The notes under the pieces are model-generated. The model searched no databases. It was not told where the DNA came from and saw only the letters and a list, made by a program, of their open reading frames with translations. The position numbers and the translations under genes were made by a program. Source: DASZJY01 sp036260255 (GTDB lineage Bacteria > Actinomycetota > Acidimicrobiia > Acidimicrobiales > AC-14). From it: a stretch of 38,682 nt of DNA. Below, piece by piece: positions 17,053 through 25,316 of the stretch (positions are counted from its first letter, which is position 1; each line of letters opens with the position of its first letter). Location: assembly GCA_036260255.1 (NCBI GenBank), contig DATAAF010000034.1, forward strand, positions 1-38,682. Direction: 5' to 3'.

Positions 17053-17054
17053 GA

Positions 17055-17082
17055 GCACACCGGGCTGTCAAGGCCGGTGTGC
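17055..17082 (-). terminator. Candidate terminator at the end of the cyclase/ATPase gene
   Basis: Perfect 9-bp arms GCACACCGG (17055-17063) and CCGGTGTGC (17074-17082) with a 10-nt loop. The hairpin spans the stop codon of the minus-strand gene ending at 17068. No T-run follows, so termination strength is doubtful. Confidence 0.4.
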
Positions 17083-20000
17083 CGGCGACTCCATTTCGGC
17101 AAGGAGCCCGGCCGCCGCCCGCTCCACTCGGGTGAGGCCGTACTCCTCGGCCGTCGTCTGCGCCTGGCTCAGCAGCTCCCGCGCCCGCTCGACGTCCCGT
17201 GGGGCCCGACGGGCCAGGAGGACCCTTGCCCGCTCGAGCCGGCTGCGGGCCAGCCAGGTGGGAGCCGGTACGGGTGCGTGGGCCGACTCGGCGTGGGCGA
17301 GGTTGGCGTCGGCCTGGTCGAGCCGGCCGAGCACCGCTTCCAGCACGCCGACGAAGTGGGCGACCGACCCGTACCACGTGAGCCCGGTGCAGATCATCTG
17401 GTCGCGGTAGGGAGCCAGGTAGTCGAGCAGGGCCCGGGCCCGGTCCCGGTCGTGGAGCCGGGCACAGGTGAGGGCGGCCTGGGCCACCGCCCGCGGCCAC
17501 GACGCCTCGCGCGGGATCTCCCCGAGCTGGTCGACGAGCGCCTCGAAGACAGGGCGGGCCTGGTCGAGCTGGTCGGTCTCGGCGTGGAGCAGGGCCAGGC
17601 TGGCCCGCAGCGACGCCACCCCGGGGTTGGCGGCGGCGATCCGCACGACGTCGTCGGCGATCTCGCCCAGGTTCCCCCGCTCGAACCGGACGTTGAAGAG
17701 GTGGATCCCGTAGTAGAGGAACACGTCGGGCTGACCGGCCGCCTCGCCGAGGGCGTATCCCTGGGCGGCGATCCTCTCGCTCTCGCCGATCCTGCCCTTG
17801 GTGAGCTCGCGGCACGCCCGCAGGATCATGGTGAGCCAGCGCATCGTCGGCTGGCCGAGCTCGGCGCTCAGCTGTTCGGACCTCTCCAGGCAACGGTCGG
17901 CCTCGGCGTCGTCGCCCGCCTCGGCGGCGGCGACGAAGCGGTGCCAACACCCCGAGCAGACGAGGACCGCGTCTTGGAGGCTCGTGGCCAGCGCCACCAG
18001 CTCCTCGGTGAGGGCGAGGCGCTCGATCACCGAGTCGGGCCCCCAGATGGCGACGATGCGGGCGAGCAGGGTATGGGCCAGCGTCTTGGGCTCGCCCAGT
18101 CGCCGAGCCATGGCGAGCGCCTCGGCGCTCAGCACGTAACGGCGGTCGCGGTCCCTGCCGTACACCAGCTCGACCGCCAGGTTGGCGAGGAGTCGGGCCC
18201 GCACGGTGGTCTCGCCCGGGGGTTGCGCCTCCAGGGCCGCCTCCAGCATCGCCGCCCGCTCTTCGTCGACCGCCCCGATGATCGCGAACATCCCCCGGAA
18301 GTTGGCGAGGGCCGCTCGGGCCAGGGCGTCGGCGTCGCCGACGTCCAGCGCCAGCTTGCACGCGCGGATGAGCGTCTCCCGGTGCCCCGGGTCGCCCGCC
18401 CGCCGCTGCGCCTCCCCCAGGCGGACGAGGAGGTCGAGACGCTCGCTCACGTCGTGGTCGCCGTCGGAGATCTCGACCAGGTCGAGGGCCTGCTGGTAGA
18501 AGGCGGCGGCGTCGTGGTGGGCCAGCTGGGCCAGAGCCCGGTCGCCGGCCCGGCGGGCGAAGGCGACCGCCTTGACTGCGCCTCCCACCGGGGCGGCCGC
18601 CCGGGCGTAGTGGTGGGCGAGCGCGGGCAGGTGGTCGTCGAGGCGCCCGGCGTAGACCTTCTCGAGGGCCTCGGCGACCCGGCGGTGGAGCGTGACCCGC
18701 CGGGCGGTCGTGAGGTCCCGGTAGACGGTCTCCCGCATGAGGCTGTGGGCGAAGCGGTAGCGCAACGCCTGGCTGGACGATTCGCTCACCAGTCGAGCCG
18801 CCATCGCCTCGTCCAGGGCCGCGACAACCCGGTCCTCGTCGAGGTCGCTGGCCGCCTCGAGCACCGGCAGCTCGAACTCCATCCCGATCACCGCGGCGGC
18901 CCGCAGCACCCGGTTGCACGTCTCGGACAGCCGGGTGAGCCGTCGCCCGACGACCTCGCGCACGCCCTCGGGGATGCCGAGGGCTTCGACCGGCTGCGAG
19001 CTCCAGCGGCCCTCCCGCCGGTCGAAGGCCCCGGTCTCGACGAGGTGCCGGAGGACCTCCCGCACGAAGAAGGGGTTGCCCTGGGTCTCGGCGTGGATCG
19101 CCCGCGCCACCGCCCTGCCGTTCTCGTCGAGCTCGGCTCCGGCCGCCTCGGCGAGGTAGGTGGCCACCCCCTCCTCGCTGAGGCCGTCGAGGAGCAGCCG
19201 GCGCATGGTCGTCCCCCGGCGCAGGTCGGCCACCAGCTCGACCAACGGATGGCCGTGGGTCAGCTCGGTGTCCCGGTAGGTGCCCACGACCATGAGCCGT
19301 CCCACCCCCGTCGAGCGCAGCACGTGCCGTAGCAGCAGCAGGTTCGGCTTGGCCGCCCAGTGGAGGTCGTCGAGCACGAGGAGCAACGGGCGGTCCGACG
19401 AGACGCTGCCGAGCCACGACGCCACCGCCTCGAAGACCCGGTAGCGCTCGCTCTCGGGGTCGGCCGAGAGCGGCAGGGGGAGCCCGGGCACCCGCTGGGC
19501 CAGCTCGGGGACCAGGCGCACGAGCTCGCCGCCGTACCGTCCCAGGCGCTCGGGCAGCTCGTCGTCGGGGGTGTGGTCGACGAACTGGCGCAGGGCCTCC
19601 ACGAAGAGCTGGAAGGGGACACCGAGGTCCTCGTCGCATCGGCCGGCGAGGACGGTCGCTCCCTCGGCGTACACCTGGGCGGCGAGCTCGGCGGCCATCC
19701 GCGTCTTGCCGACCCCTGGTTCGCCGGCCAGCAGCATCACCCGCAGCCCCTCCCGGGCTGTCTCGTCCCACGCCCGCCGGAGCTCGGCGAACTCGGTTTG
19801 GCGCCCGACGAAGATGGGCCCCACATCGGTGAGCAGCGCGGGCAGCGGCACCGACGACCCGGGCAGCGGCTCCCAACCGACGTCGAAGGCCACGACCGCG
19901 TCGGGAAGGCCCTTGAGGTGGAGCTCCCCCAGCTCCCGGAAGGCGACGCCGGGGCGGCTGCCGGCCACCAGCCGCACCGCATGGGTGGCGAGGATCTGCC

Positions 20001-20388
20001 CGCCCTGGGCCTGGGACACCAGGCGGGCCGCCTCCACGACGGGCCGCCCGAAGACGTCGCTCTCCTCGAAGCTCACCTCCCCGACGGCGAGCCCGGCGCG
20101 GATCGCGATCGGCGCCTTGCTCATCCGCGCCTGCAGGTCGACCACCTGCTGCATGGCGACCGCGCACGCCACCGCGTCGCTGGCCGAGTCGAAGACGACG
20201 AGGATCCCGTCGCCGAGCGTCTTGATCTCCCGCCCGCCGTTCTGGGCCACCGCGCCCCGCAGCCGGTTGAAGTGGTCCCGCCGGAGCTCGTCGAACCGCT
20301 CCGGGCCCACCCGAGACATCAGGTCGGTGGATCCCACCAGGTCGGTGAACAGGACGCCGGCCATCGCGGCCGCCCGGCGTTCCCCCAT
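17068..20388 (-). CDS. Class III cyclase-domain, AAA-type ATPase, helical-repeat regulator
   Basis: 1106 aa. Residues 9-175 form a class III nucleotide cyclase domain: FTDLVGST with metal Asp16, substrate Lys56 and Asp60 in IKTLGDGILVVF. The transition-state Asn of the usual VNxAAR motif is Val118 here (RPVVEAARL, Arg122 kept), so activity may be low or lost. Residues 190-480 are a STAND/AAA-type ATPase with P-loop GEPGVGKT (222-229) and Walker B LLLVLDDLHWA (335-345). Residues 500-1100 are TPR-like helical repeats. There is no C-terminal LuxR HTH. Such proteins are common signalling ATPases in actinobacteria; ligand and partners are unknown. TAAGCT lies 6 nt upstream of ATG 20388 with no Shine-Dalgarno, so it may be leaderless. 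It is divergent from the SLATT gene, with only 17 bp between start codons. Confidence 0.85.
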   Translation of the reverse strand: MGERRAAAMAGVLFTDLVGSTDLMSRVGPERFDELRRDHFNRLRGAVAQNGGREIKTLGDGILVVFDSASDAVACAVAMQQVVDLQARMSKAPIAIRAGLAVGEVSFEESDVFGRPVVEAARLVSQAQGGQILATHAVRLVAGSRPGVAFRELGELHLKGLPDAVVAFDVGWEPLPGSSVPLPALLTDVGPIFVGRQTEFAELRRAWDETAREGLRVMLLAGEPGVGKTRMAAELAAQVYAEGATVLAGRCDEDLGVPFQLFVEALRQFVDHTPDDELPERLGRYGGELVRLVPELAQRVPGLPLPLSADPESERYRVFEAVASWLGSVSSDRPLLLVLDDLHWAAKPNLLLLRHVLRSTGVGRLMVVGTYRDTELTHGHPLVELVADLRRGTTMRRLLLDGLSEEGVATYLAEAAGAELDENGRAVARAIHAETQGNPFFVREVLRHLVETGAFDRREGRWSSQPVEALGIPEGVREVVGRRLTRLSETCNRVLRAAAVIGMEFELPVLEAASDLDEDRVVAALDEAMAARLVSESSSQALRYRFAHSLMRETVYRDLTTARRVTLHRRVAEALEKVYAGRLDDHLPALAHHYARAAAPVGGAVKAVAFARRAGDRALAQLAHHDAAAFYQQALDLVEISDGDHDVSERLDLLVRLGEAQRRAGDPGHRETLIRACKLALDVGDADALARAALANFRGMFAIIGAVDEERAAMLEAALEAQPPGETTVRARLLANLAVELVYGRDRDRRYVLSAEALAMARRLGEPKTLAHTLLARIVAIWGPDSVIERLALTEELVALATSLQDAVLVCSGCWHRFVAAAEAGDDAEADRCLERSEQLSAELGQPTMRWLTMILRACRELTKGRIGESERIAAQGYALGEAAGQPDVFLYYGIHLFNVRFERGNLGEIADDVVRIAAANPGVASLRASLALLHAETDQLDQARPVFEALVDQLGEIPREASWPRAVAQAALTCARLHDRDRARALLDYLAPYRDQMICTGLTWYGSVAHFVGVLEAVLGRLDQADANLAHAESAHAPVPAPTWLARSRLERARVLLARRAPRDVERARELLSQAQTTAEEYGLTRVERAAAGLLAEMESPAHRP

Positions 20389-20394
20389 GGAGGA

Positions 20395-20404
20395 AGCTTA
20401 GGTT
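20395..20404. promoter_or_regulatory. Overlapping divergent -10 boxes between cyclase/ATPase and SLATT genes
   Basis: On the minus strand TAAGCT (20400-20395) lies 6 nt before ATG 20388. On the plus strand TAGGTT (20399-20404) lies 7 nt before GTG 20412. The two boxes share bases 20399-20400 at the edge of an AAGCTT palindrome. RNA polymerase could not occupy both at once, so the two genes may exclude one another's transcription. Confidence 0.4.
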
Positions 20405-20405
20405 C

Positions 20406-21008
20406 GTGTCAGTGGACGGCACGGATGCCACCGACGGCGCGGCGACGGGTGAGGCGACGCCCCTTCCGCCGGCGACGGCGCCCTGGGACGCCGACACCGA
20501 GCGGCTCCTGGTCGACTGGCGCAGGCGTGCGGCGGCGGCGGCCACCGCCCACTACCGGCTCGCCTATCGCTGCCGGCGGCGGAACGTGGCGCTGGGCGTC
20601 CCCGTCGTGGTCCTCTCGAGCGTCGTCGGCACCAGCCTGTTCGCCACGCTCAACGAGGCGTCGGTGGACTCCGACGTCCGCCTTGTCATCGGCGTGGTGA
20701 GCGTCGCCGCCGCGGTGCTCGCCTCGCTGCAGACGTTCCTCCGCTTCGCCGAGCGGGCCGAGCGCCACGTGATCGCCGCGGACTGGTACTCGGCGGTCCG
20801 GCGAGGGGTCGACGAGGCACTGGCCCTTCCCCCGGTGGCCCGGAAGCCCCCGGCCGAGTACCTGCCCACCATCCGCAAGGAGATGAGCAAGATCGGCCAG
20901 CAGGCACCGGAGATCCCGGCTCCCCTCTGGTCGAGGGTGGCGGCCGAGCACGGGGTCGACGAGGGCGCGCCCACCCGAACGAGCGCGGGCGGCACGCCGG
21001 GTGCCTGA
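20406..21008 (+). CDS. SLATT-domain two-helix membrane protein
   Basis: 200 aa. After an acidic low-complexity N-terminus, residues about 37-170 match the SLATT layout: helix WRRRAAAAATAHYRLAYRC, membrane helix 1 NVALGVPVVVLSSVVGTSLF (about 60-79), short loop, membrane helix 2 LVIGVVSVAAAVLASLQTFL (about 94-113), then RFAERAERHVIAADWYSAVRR and RKEMSKIGQQAPEIP. SLATT domains were described by comparative genomics as predicted membrane effectors linked to SMODS nucleotidyltransferases and SLOG sensors. Here no SMODS enzyme is seen, but a cyclase-domain protein lies divergently and a LOG-family gene lies convergently 15 bases away. GTG 20406 or GTG 20412 may be the start; the latter fits leaderless initiation. 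Confidence 0.78.
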   Translation: MSVDGTDATDGAATGEATPLPPATAPWDADTERLLVDWRRRAAAAATAHYRLAYRCRRRNVALGVPVVVLSSVVGTSLFATLNEASVDSDVRLVIGVVSVAAAVLASLQTFLRFAERAERHVIAADWYSAVRRGVDEALALPPVARKPPAEYLPTIRKEMSKIGQQAPEIPAPLWSRVAAEHGVDEGAPTRTSAGGTPGA

Positions 21009-21023
21009 GGGCGCCGGCCCGCT

Positions 21024-22136
21024 TCAGTCGTCGGGCAGGGGGGCGGCCGAGTGGGCGCTGTCGGCGGCGGCCGCCGGGGTGGCGAGGGCCGGCGCCGAGG
21101 GCAGGTCGTTGAGGGCGCCGATGAGGGCACGCAGGCGCCCGTAGGCGAGGCGGTCGAGCGTCAGGACGAGGCGCGGGAGGTCCAGGTGGTCGCCGTCGGC
21201 GACCTCGGCGGCCAGTGGCGGCGTGGGCTCGAGCCCGCCGGGCCGCACGATGTCGGCGAACGACGTCCGCAGGGTCTCGAGCTCCTCGGCGGTGGGGGCG
21301 GCGCGCAGGCGCACGACCAGGCGCGCCCCGACCCAGCGGATCGAGTGGTAGTTGCGGTAGAAGCCGAGGACCTCGGTGGTGGCGGCGGCCACGTCGTCGG
21401 TGATCCGGTACAGCCCCAGGTCGTCGGCGGCCGCCATCCCCCGCCCGACGACCTCGGAGGAGATGAATCTCTCGAACGCCTCCCAGTAGCCGCCGCCGGG
21501 CACGTCGAGCAGCACGATCGGGGCGGGGGAAGCCTTGCCCGTCTGCAGCAGGGTGAGGAGCTCGAACGTCTCGTCGAGGGTACCGAAGCCTCCGGGGAGG
21601 ACGACGAATCCGGCGGATTCCTTCATGAGCATCAGCTTCCGGGTGAAGAAGTACTTCATGACCACGAGCTTCGGGTCGGCGGCGATGAAGGCGTTCGGCC
21701 CCTCCTCGAAGGGAAGCCGGATGTTCACGCCGATCGACCGCTCGGGTCCCGCCCCCTCGATCCCCGCCGCCATGATCCCGGGGCCGGCGCCGGTGACGAC
21801 CATCCACCCTCGGCCGGCCATGGCCTCGGCCAGGTCGCGCGCCTGTCGGTAAGAGGGGTCGTCGGGCAAGGTGCGGGCCGAACCGAACATCGTCACCTTG
21901 GGGATGTCGCGGAAGGGGGCGAACACCCGGAACGCCTCCCGCATCTCCTTCAGGGCGGCGTTGGTGATCTTCAGGTCGAGGCGGTCGGCGCCGTCGCCGG
22001 CCAGCCCCACGGCGGACAGCAGGATCTCGTGGAGCTGGTCGAGGTCGCGGGTGGCGCCGGCGGCCCGCAGCAGCTCCCGCAGCCGTCGGTGGAGCGCGGC
22101 GTCGCCGCTGCGCTGACGCGGCAGGCGGTCGACCAT
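21024..22136 (-). CDS. LOG-family (TIGR00730-type) Rossmann protein
   Basis: 370 aa. The central domain (about 70-260) has the LOG landmarks: VTMFGSART, VVTGAGPGIMAAGIEGA, RKLMLMKESAGFVVLPGGFGTLDETFELLT, including the PGGxGTxxE signature (quoted here as PGGFGTLDE). LOG enzymes are nucleoside-5'-monophosphate phosphoribohydrolases, best known for releasing cytokinins. This is a long version with about 70 extra residues in front and about 110 behind, an Ala-rich end. LOG belongs to the wider SLOG superfamily. TACTCT (22148-22143) is 6 nt before ATG 22136 without a Shine-Dalgarno. It converges on the SLATT gene with 15 bases between stops. Confidence 0.85.
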   Translation of the reverse strand: MVDRLPRQRSGDAALHRRLRELLRAAGATRDLDQLHEILLSAVGLAGDGADRLDLKITNAALKEMREAFRVFAPFRDIPKVTMFGSARTLPDDPSYRQARDLAEAMAGRGWMVVTGAGPGIMAAGIEGAGPERSIGVNIRLPFEEGPNAFIAADPKLVVMKYFFTRKLMLMKESAGFVVLPGGFGTLDETFELLTLLQTGKASPAPIVLLDVPGGGYWEAFERFISSEVVGRGMAAADDLGLYRITDDVAAATTEVLGFYRNYHSIRWVGARLVVRLRAAPTAEELETLRTSFADIVRPGGLEPTPPLAAEVADGDHLDLPRLVLTLDRLAYGRLRALIGALNDLPSAPALATPAAAADSAHSAAPLPDD

Positions 22137-22142
22137 CACTGG

Positions 22143-22148
22143 AGAGTA
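22143..22148 (-). promoter_or_regulatory. -10 box of the LOG-family gene (leaderless)
   Basis: TACTCT on the minus strand, 6 nt before ATG 22136. No clear -35. Part of the recurring TANNNT-N6-start pattern. Confidence 0.4.
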
Positions 22149-22213
22149 CGACGGGAAAGGGCGCTGCCTGGACCGGGGTGGCCGACTTGGTTCGCGGGCA
22201 CCGGCGCGGGAAC

Positions 22214-22462
22214 ATGTGGGCTGTGTCTCCCTGGGAGGTGCTGTTCGTCCCTGCCTCCCTGGCGCTCGTCTACTCACTGCTGTTCGTCGTGTCGTGGTTC
22301 GAGCAGCGGGTCCTGTCGCCCCGCTCGCTGATCCTCCATAGCGCCCGGTCGCGCGGCACCCGCCCCGAGCACGTGGAGGCGCTCGTCGCCGAGCAGTCCC
22401 AGCGCCTCCTCGAGGACATGCTCGAAGAGGCGCCGCCCGAGCCCGAGCGACGCCCGACCTAG
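22214..22462 (+). CDS. Small single-pass membrane protein
   Basis: 82 aa beginning MWAVSPWEVLFVPASLALVY. One membrane helix spans about residues 8-28, followed by a basic then acidic cytosolic tail (about 30-82) with helical EHVEALVAEQSQRLLEDMLEE. No family is recognised. The ATG at 22214 is favoured because the helix follows at once; a longer frame to 22178 adds RGHRRG-type residues. It converges with fbiC, with 6 bases between stops. Confidence 0.55.
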   Translation: MWAVSPWEVLFVPASLALVYSLLFVVSWFEQRVLSPRSLILHSARSRGTRPEHVEALVAEQSQRLLEDMLEEAPPEPERRPT

Positions 22463-22468
22463 ACGTAC

Positions 22469-24742
22469 CTAGACCGCCGGCGCCACCCGGCCGTACAGCG
22501 TCGTGCGCTGCTCGAGGGGGCGCCCCAGAGGCCCGGTGATGGCGGCGAAGGACGCCTCGTCCATCCGCTGGCCGTGGGACGCGCCGGCGGCGCGGGAGAT
22601 GTTCTCGTCCACCAGGGTCCCGCCCAGGTCGTTGGCCCCGGCGCGGAGGGCCTGGGCGGCGCCGGCGGCGCCCATCTTCACCCACGACACCTGCACGTTG
22701 GGCACCAAGGCGCCGTAGGCGATGCGCCCGACCGCGTGCATGAGCAGCGCCTCCCGGAACGTTGGCCCGGGTCGGGCCCGTCCCTGCAAGTAGATCGGGG
22801 CGGCCATGTGCACGAACGGGAGGGGCACGAACTCGGTGAAGCCGCCGGTCTCCGCCTGCAGGGCGCGGGTGCGGAGGAGGTGGCGGGCCCAGTGGCGGGG
22901 CCGCTCGACCGAACCGAACATGATCGTGATGTTCGACCGCAGGCCCACGGCGTGGGCCGTGCGGTGGGCCTCGAGCCACTCCTCGGTGTCGATCTTGTCC
23001 GGGCAGAGCACCGCCCGCACCTCGTCGTCGAGGATCTCCGCCGCCGTCCCCGGGAGCGAGCGGAGCCCGGCCTGGACCAGGCGCCCGAGGTAGGAGGCGA
23101 GCGGCTCGCCCAGCCGGCGGGCGCCCTCGGTGACCTCGAGGGCGGTGAAGCCGTGCACGTGGATGCCCGGCGCCGCCTCCACCACCGCCCGGCACACGTC
23201 GATGTAGTAGTCGCCGTCGAAGCTGGGATGGATGCCGCCCTGCAGGCACACCTCGGTGGCGCCTCCGTCCCAGGCCTCCGCCACCCGGCGCTGGATCTCC
23301 TCGACGCCGAGCAGGTAGGGCTGGCCCCGCAGGTTCAGCGACAGCGGTCCCTTGGAGAACGCGCAGAACCGGCAGCGGAAGGTGCACACGTTCGTGTAGT
23401 TGATGTTGCGGTTGGCCACCCAGGTGACCGCGTCGCCCACCACCCGGCGGCGCAGCTCGTCGGCCACCTCGGCGACGGCCGCCACCTCGGGGCCGCGCGC
23501 CGAGAACAGGGTGACGATCTCGTCCTCGCCGACCTGCTCGCCGGCCCGCACGCCCGCCAGCACGTCGGCGACCGCGCTCCGGGAAGGGCCGCCGGGGCCA
23601 CCCGACGGCGGCAGCAACCGGGGCGGGGGGGCCTCGCCGCCCGCCGCCCACGACGGGTCGTCGCGGCCGAGCCCCTCGGCGTCGGAGCGGCGCAGCACGG
23701 GCGACCACAGGGCGGGATCGAGCCACCGGGATGGATCGAGGACGTAGCTCGGGTGCAGCGTCAGCCGGGGGGCAAGGGTGCGGCCCTTCCCCTCGGTCAC
23801 CTCCCGCAGCCGCTCGACGTGGGGCCAGGCCCGCTCGGGGTTGACGTGGTCGGGCGTGACCGGCGACACCCCGCCCCAGTCGTCGACGCCGGCGTCGAGC
23901 AGGGCGCCGAAGTCGTCGGACAGGTTCGGTGGCGCCTGTACGTGGACGTCGTCCGGGAGGACGAGGCGAGCCGCCGCCACCGACCAGAGGTACTCCTCGG
24001 GCGGGCACGGCTCGGCCCCGTGCATCGCTGTCCCCGGCTTGGGCAGGAAGTTCTGGACGATCACCTCCTGCACGTGGCCGTGGCGGCGATGGCTCGCGGC
24101 GATGGCGCCGAGGGCGTCGAGGCGGGAGGCCCGGCTCTCGCCGATGCCGACGAGGATCCCGGTGGTGAACGGGATGGCCAGCTCCCCGGCCGCCTCGAGG
24201 GTGGCCAGCCGGCGCTCGGGCGTCTTGTCGGGCGAGCCCCGGTGGCAGGCCAGGCCGGGGTCGAGCGACTCGAGCATCATGCCCTGCGACGCGGTCACCG
24301 GCCGCAGGCGGGCCAGCTCGTCGGGGAAGAGGGCGCCGGCGTTGGCGTGGGGGAGGAGCCCGGTCTCCTCCAGGACCAGACGGCACGCCGCCGCCAGGTA
24401 TTCGACGGTGGACGCGAAGCCGTTGCCCTCGAGCCACGCCCGGGCCGCCGGGTAGCGGTCCTCGGGCCGCTCGCCCAGGGTGAAGAGGGCCTCGTGGCAG
24501 CCGGCGGCGGCACCGGCCCGGGCGATCGCCACCACCTCGGGGGGGGACAGGTAGGGCGCCGCCAGCCGGGCCGGGGCGGTGGCAAAGGTGCAGTAGCCGC
24601 AGCGGTCCCGGCACAGCCGGGTGAGGGGGACGAAGACCTTGGGCGACCACGTCACCCGGTTGGCGAAGGCCGCCACCCGGCGGGCCGAGGCGGCCGAGAG
24701 CACGTCCGCCAGCGGCGCGTCGAGCAGCTCGGCCGTGCGCAC
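22469..24742 (-). CDS. fbiC: FO synthase, CofG-CofH fusion (FbiC)
   Basis: 757 aa, two radical-SAM domains in one chain. The N-terminal CofG half has CRDRCGYC (C44, C48, C51). The C-terminal CofH half begins near residue 390 and has CTFRCRFCAFSK (C453, C457, C460). Together they make FO, the deazaflavin part of coenzyme F420, from tyrosine and 5-amino-6-ribitylaminouracil. The fused form is the actinobacterial one. The linker (about 350-390) is Pro/Gly-rich. Translation starts at GTG 24742, with TAGGCT (24754-24749) 6 nt upstream and no Shine-Dalgarno. Other F420 genes (fbiA, fbiB, fbiD) are not in this window. Confidence 0.94.
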   Translation of the reverse strand: MRTAELLDAPLADVLSAASARRVAAFANRVTWSPKVFVPLTRLCRDRCGYCTFATAPARLAAPYLSPPEVVAIARAGAAAGCHEALFTLGERPEDRYPAARAWLEGNGFASTVEYLAAACRLVLEETGLLPHANAGALFPDELARLRPVTASQGMMLESLDPGLACHRGSPDKTPERRLATLEAAGELAIPFTTGILVGIGESRASRLDALGAIAASHRRHGHVQEVIVQNFLPKPGTAMHGAEPCPPEEYLWSVAAARLVLPDDVHVQAPPNLSDDFGALLDAGVDDWGGVSPVTPDHVNPERAWPHVERLREVTEGKGRTLAPRLTLHPSYVLDPSRWLDPALWSPVLRRSDAEGLGRDDPSWAAGGEAPPPRLLPPSGGPGGPSRSAVADVLAGVRAGEQVGEDEIVTLFSARGPEVAAVAEVADELRRRVVGDAVTWVANRNINYTNVCTFRCRFCAFSKGPLSLNLRGQPYLLGVEEIQRRVAEAWDGGATEVCLQGGIHPSFDGDYYIDVCRAVVEAAPGIHVHGFTALEVTEGARRLGEPLASYLGRLVQAGLRSLPGTAAEILDDEVRAVLCPDKIDTEEWLEAHRTAHAVGLRSNITIMFGSVERPRHWARHLLRTRALQAETGGFTEFVPLPFVHMAAPIYLQGRARPGPTFREALLMHAVGRIAYGALVPNVQVSWVKMGAAGAAQALRAGANDLGGTLVDENISRAAGASHGQRMDEASFAAITGPLGRPLEQRTTLYGRVAPAV

Positions 24743-24748
24743 GGGCGC

Positions 24749-24754
24749 AGCCTA
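24749..24754 (-). promoter_or_regulatory. -10 box of fbiC (leaderless)
   Basis: TAGGCT on the minus strand, 6 nt before GTG 24742. No convincing -35. It lies in the short region divergent from the Hsp20 genes. Confidence 0.4.
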
Positions 24755-24822
24755 CGACGCCGGCGCCGACCTGCGGACCATGGGAATAAACCTGCGCGTA
24801 GAAGTGTCAGGAAAACCGAGCC

Positions 24823-24835
24823 CTTGGAACCCAAG
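24823..24835 (+). promoter_or_regulatory. Small palindrome upstream of hsp20 genes
   Basis: CTTGGAACCCAAG: 5-bp arms around AAC, 25 bases before ATG 24861. It could be a heat-shock repressor half-site or leader hairpin. It is not a HAIR element (CTTGAGT-N7-ACTCAAG) nor CIRCE, so the regulator is unknown. Confidence 0.3.
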
Positions 24836-24860
24836 AGCATCACACGAGAGGAGGCAGCAC

Positions 24861-25298
24861 ATGCTCATGCGATTCGACCCGTTCCGCGAGTTCGACCGCA
24901 TCGGCCAGCAGTTCTGGGGCCAGGCGCGCACGCCGCTCCTGCCTCTCGACGCCTACCGCTCGGGGGACGAGTTCGTCGTACACGTGGACATCCCCGGCGT
25001 CGACCCCAACTCGATCGAGTTGACCGTCGAGCGGAACGTCCTGGTCCTCAAGGCCGAGCGCTCGTGGCAGCCGGCCGATGGCGTTGAGGTGGTCACCGCC
25101 GAGCGGCCTCAGGGCAGCTTCACCCGCCAGCTCTTCCTGGGCGAGAACCTCGACGTCGACCAGATCCAGGCGTCCTACGAGCACGGCGTGCTGACCCTGC
25201 GGATCCCAGTCGCCCAGGCGGCCAAGCCCCGGCACGTGGAGATCCAGAGCGGGCACCTGCAGCAGCAGGCCATCGAGGCCAACGCCACCGCGGCCTGA
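24861..25298 (+). CDS. Hsp20/alpha-crystallin small heat-shock protein (first copy)
   Basis: 145 aa. MLMRFDPFREFDRIGQQFW is the standard N-terminus. The alpha-crystallin domain (about 30-125) includes LDAYRSGDEFVVHVDIPGVD, LVLKAERSW, and ends with the ASYEHGVLTLRIP signature (GVLTL-x-I/V-P). It is an ATP-independent holdase that keeps unfolded proteins soluble. GAGAGGAGG lies about 9 nt before ATG 24861; ATG 24867 is an alternative. The second Hsp20 follows after 18 bases. Confidence 0.93.
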   Translation: MLMRFDPFREFDRIGQQFWGQARTPLLPLDAYRSGDEFVVHVDIPGVDPNSIELTVERNVLVLKAERSWQPADGVEVVTAERPQGSFTRQLFLGENLDVDQIQASYEHGVLTLRIPVAQAAKPRHVEIQSGHLQQQAIEANATAA

Positions 25299-25316
25299 TC
25301 GGCGGGGGAGGTGACC

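Noticed and set aside
13655..17410. A 1251-codon plus-strand open frame
   Set aside because: It is antisense to the peroxidase and lipoxygenase-like genes and into the cyclase/ATPase gene. It has no recognisable domains.
17068..22136. A CBASS or other named cyclic-nucleotide defence system
   Set aside because: There is a SLATT protein, but no CD-NTase, no Cap2/Cap3-type genes and no recognised defence effector next to it. I kept it only as a neighbourhood worth checking.
24823..24835. HspR HAIR or HrcA CIRCE operator before hsp20
   Set aside because: The palindrome has 5-bp arms around 3 bases; HAIR and CIRCE have longer arms and 7-9 base spacers with different sequence.
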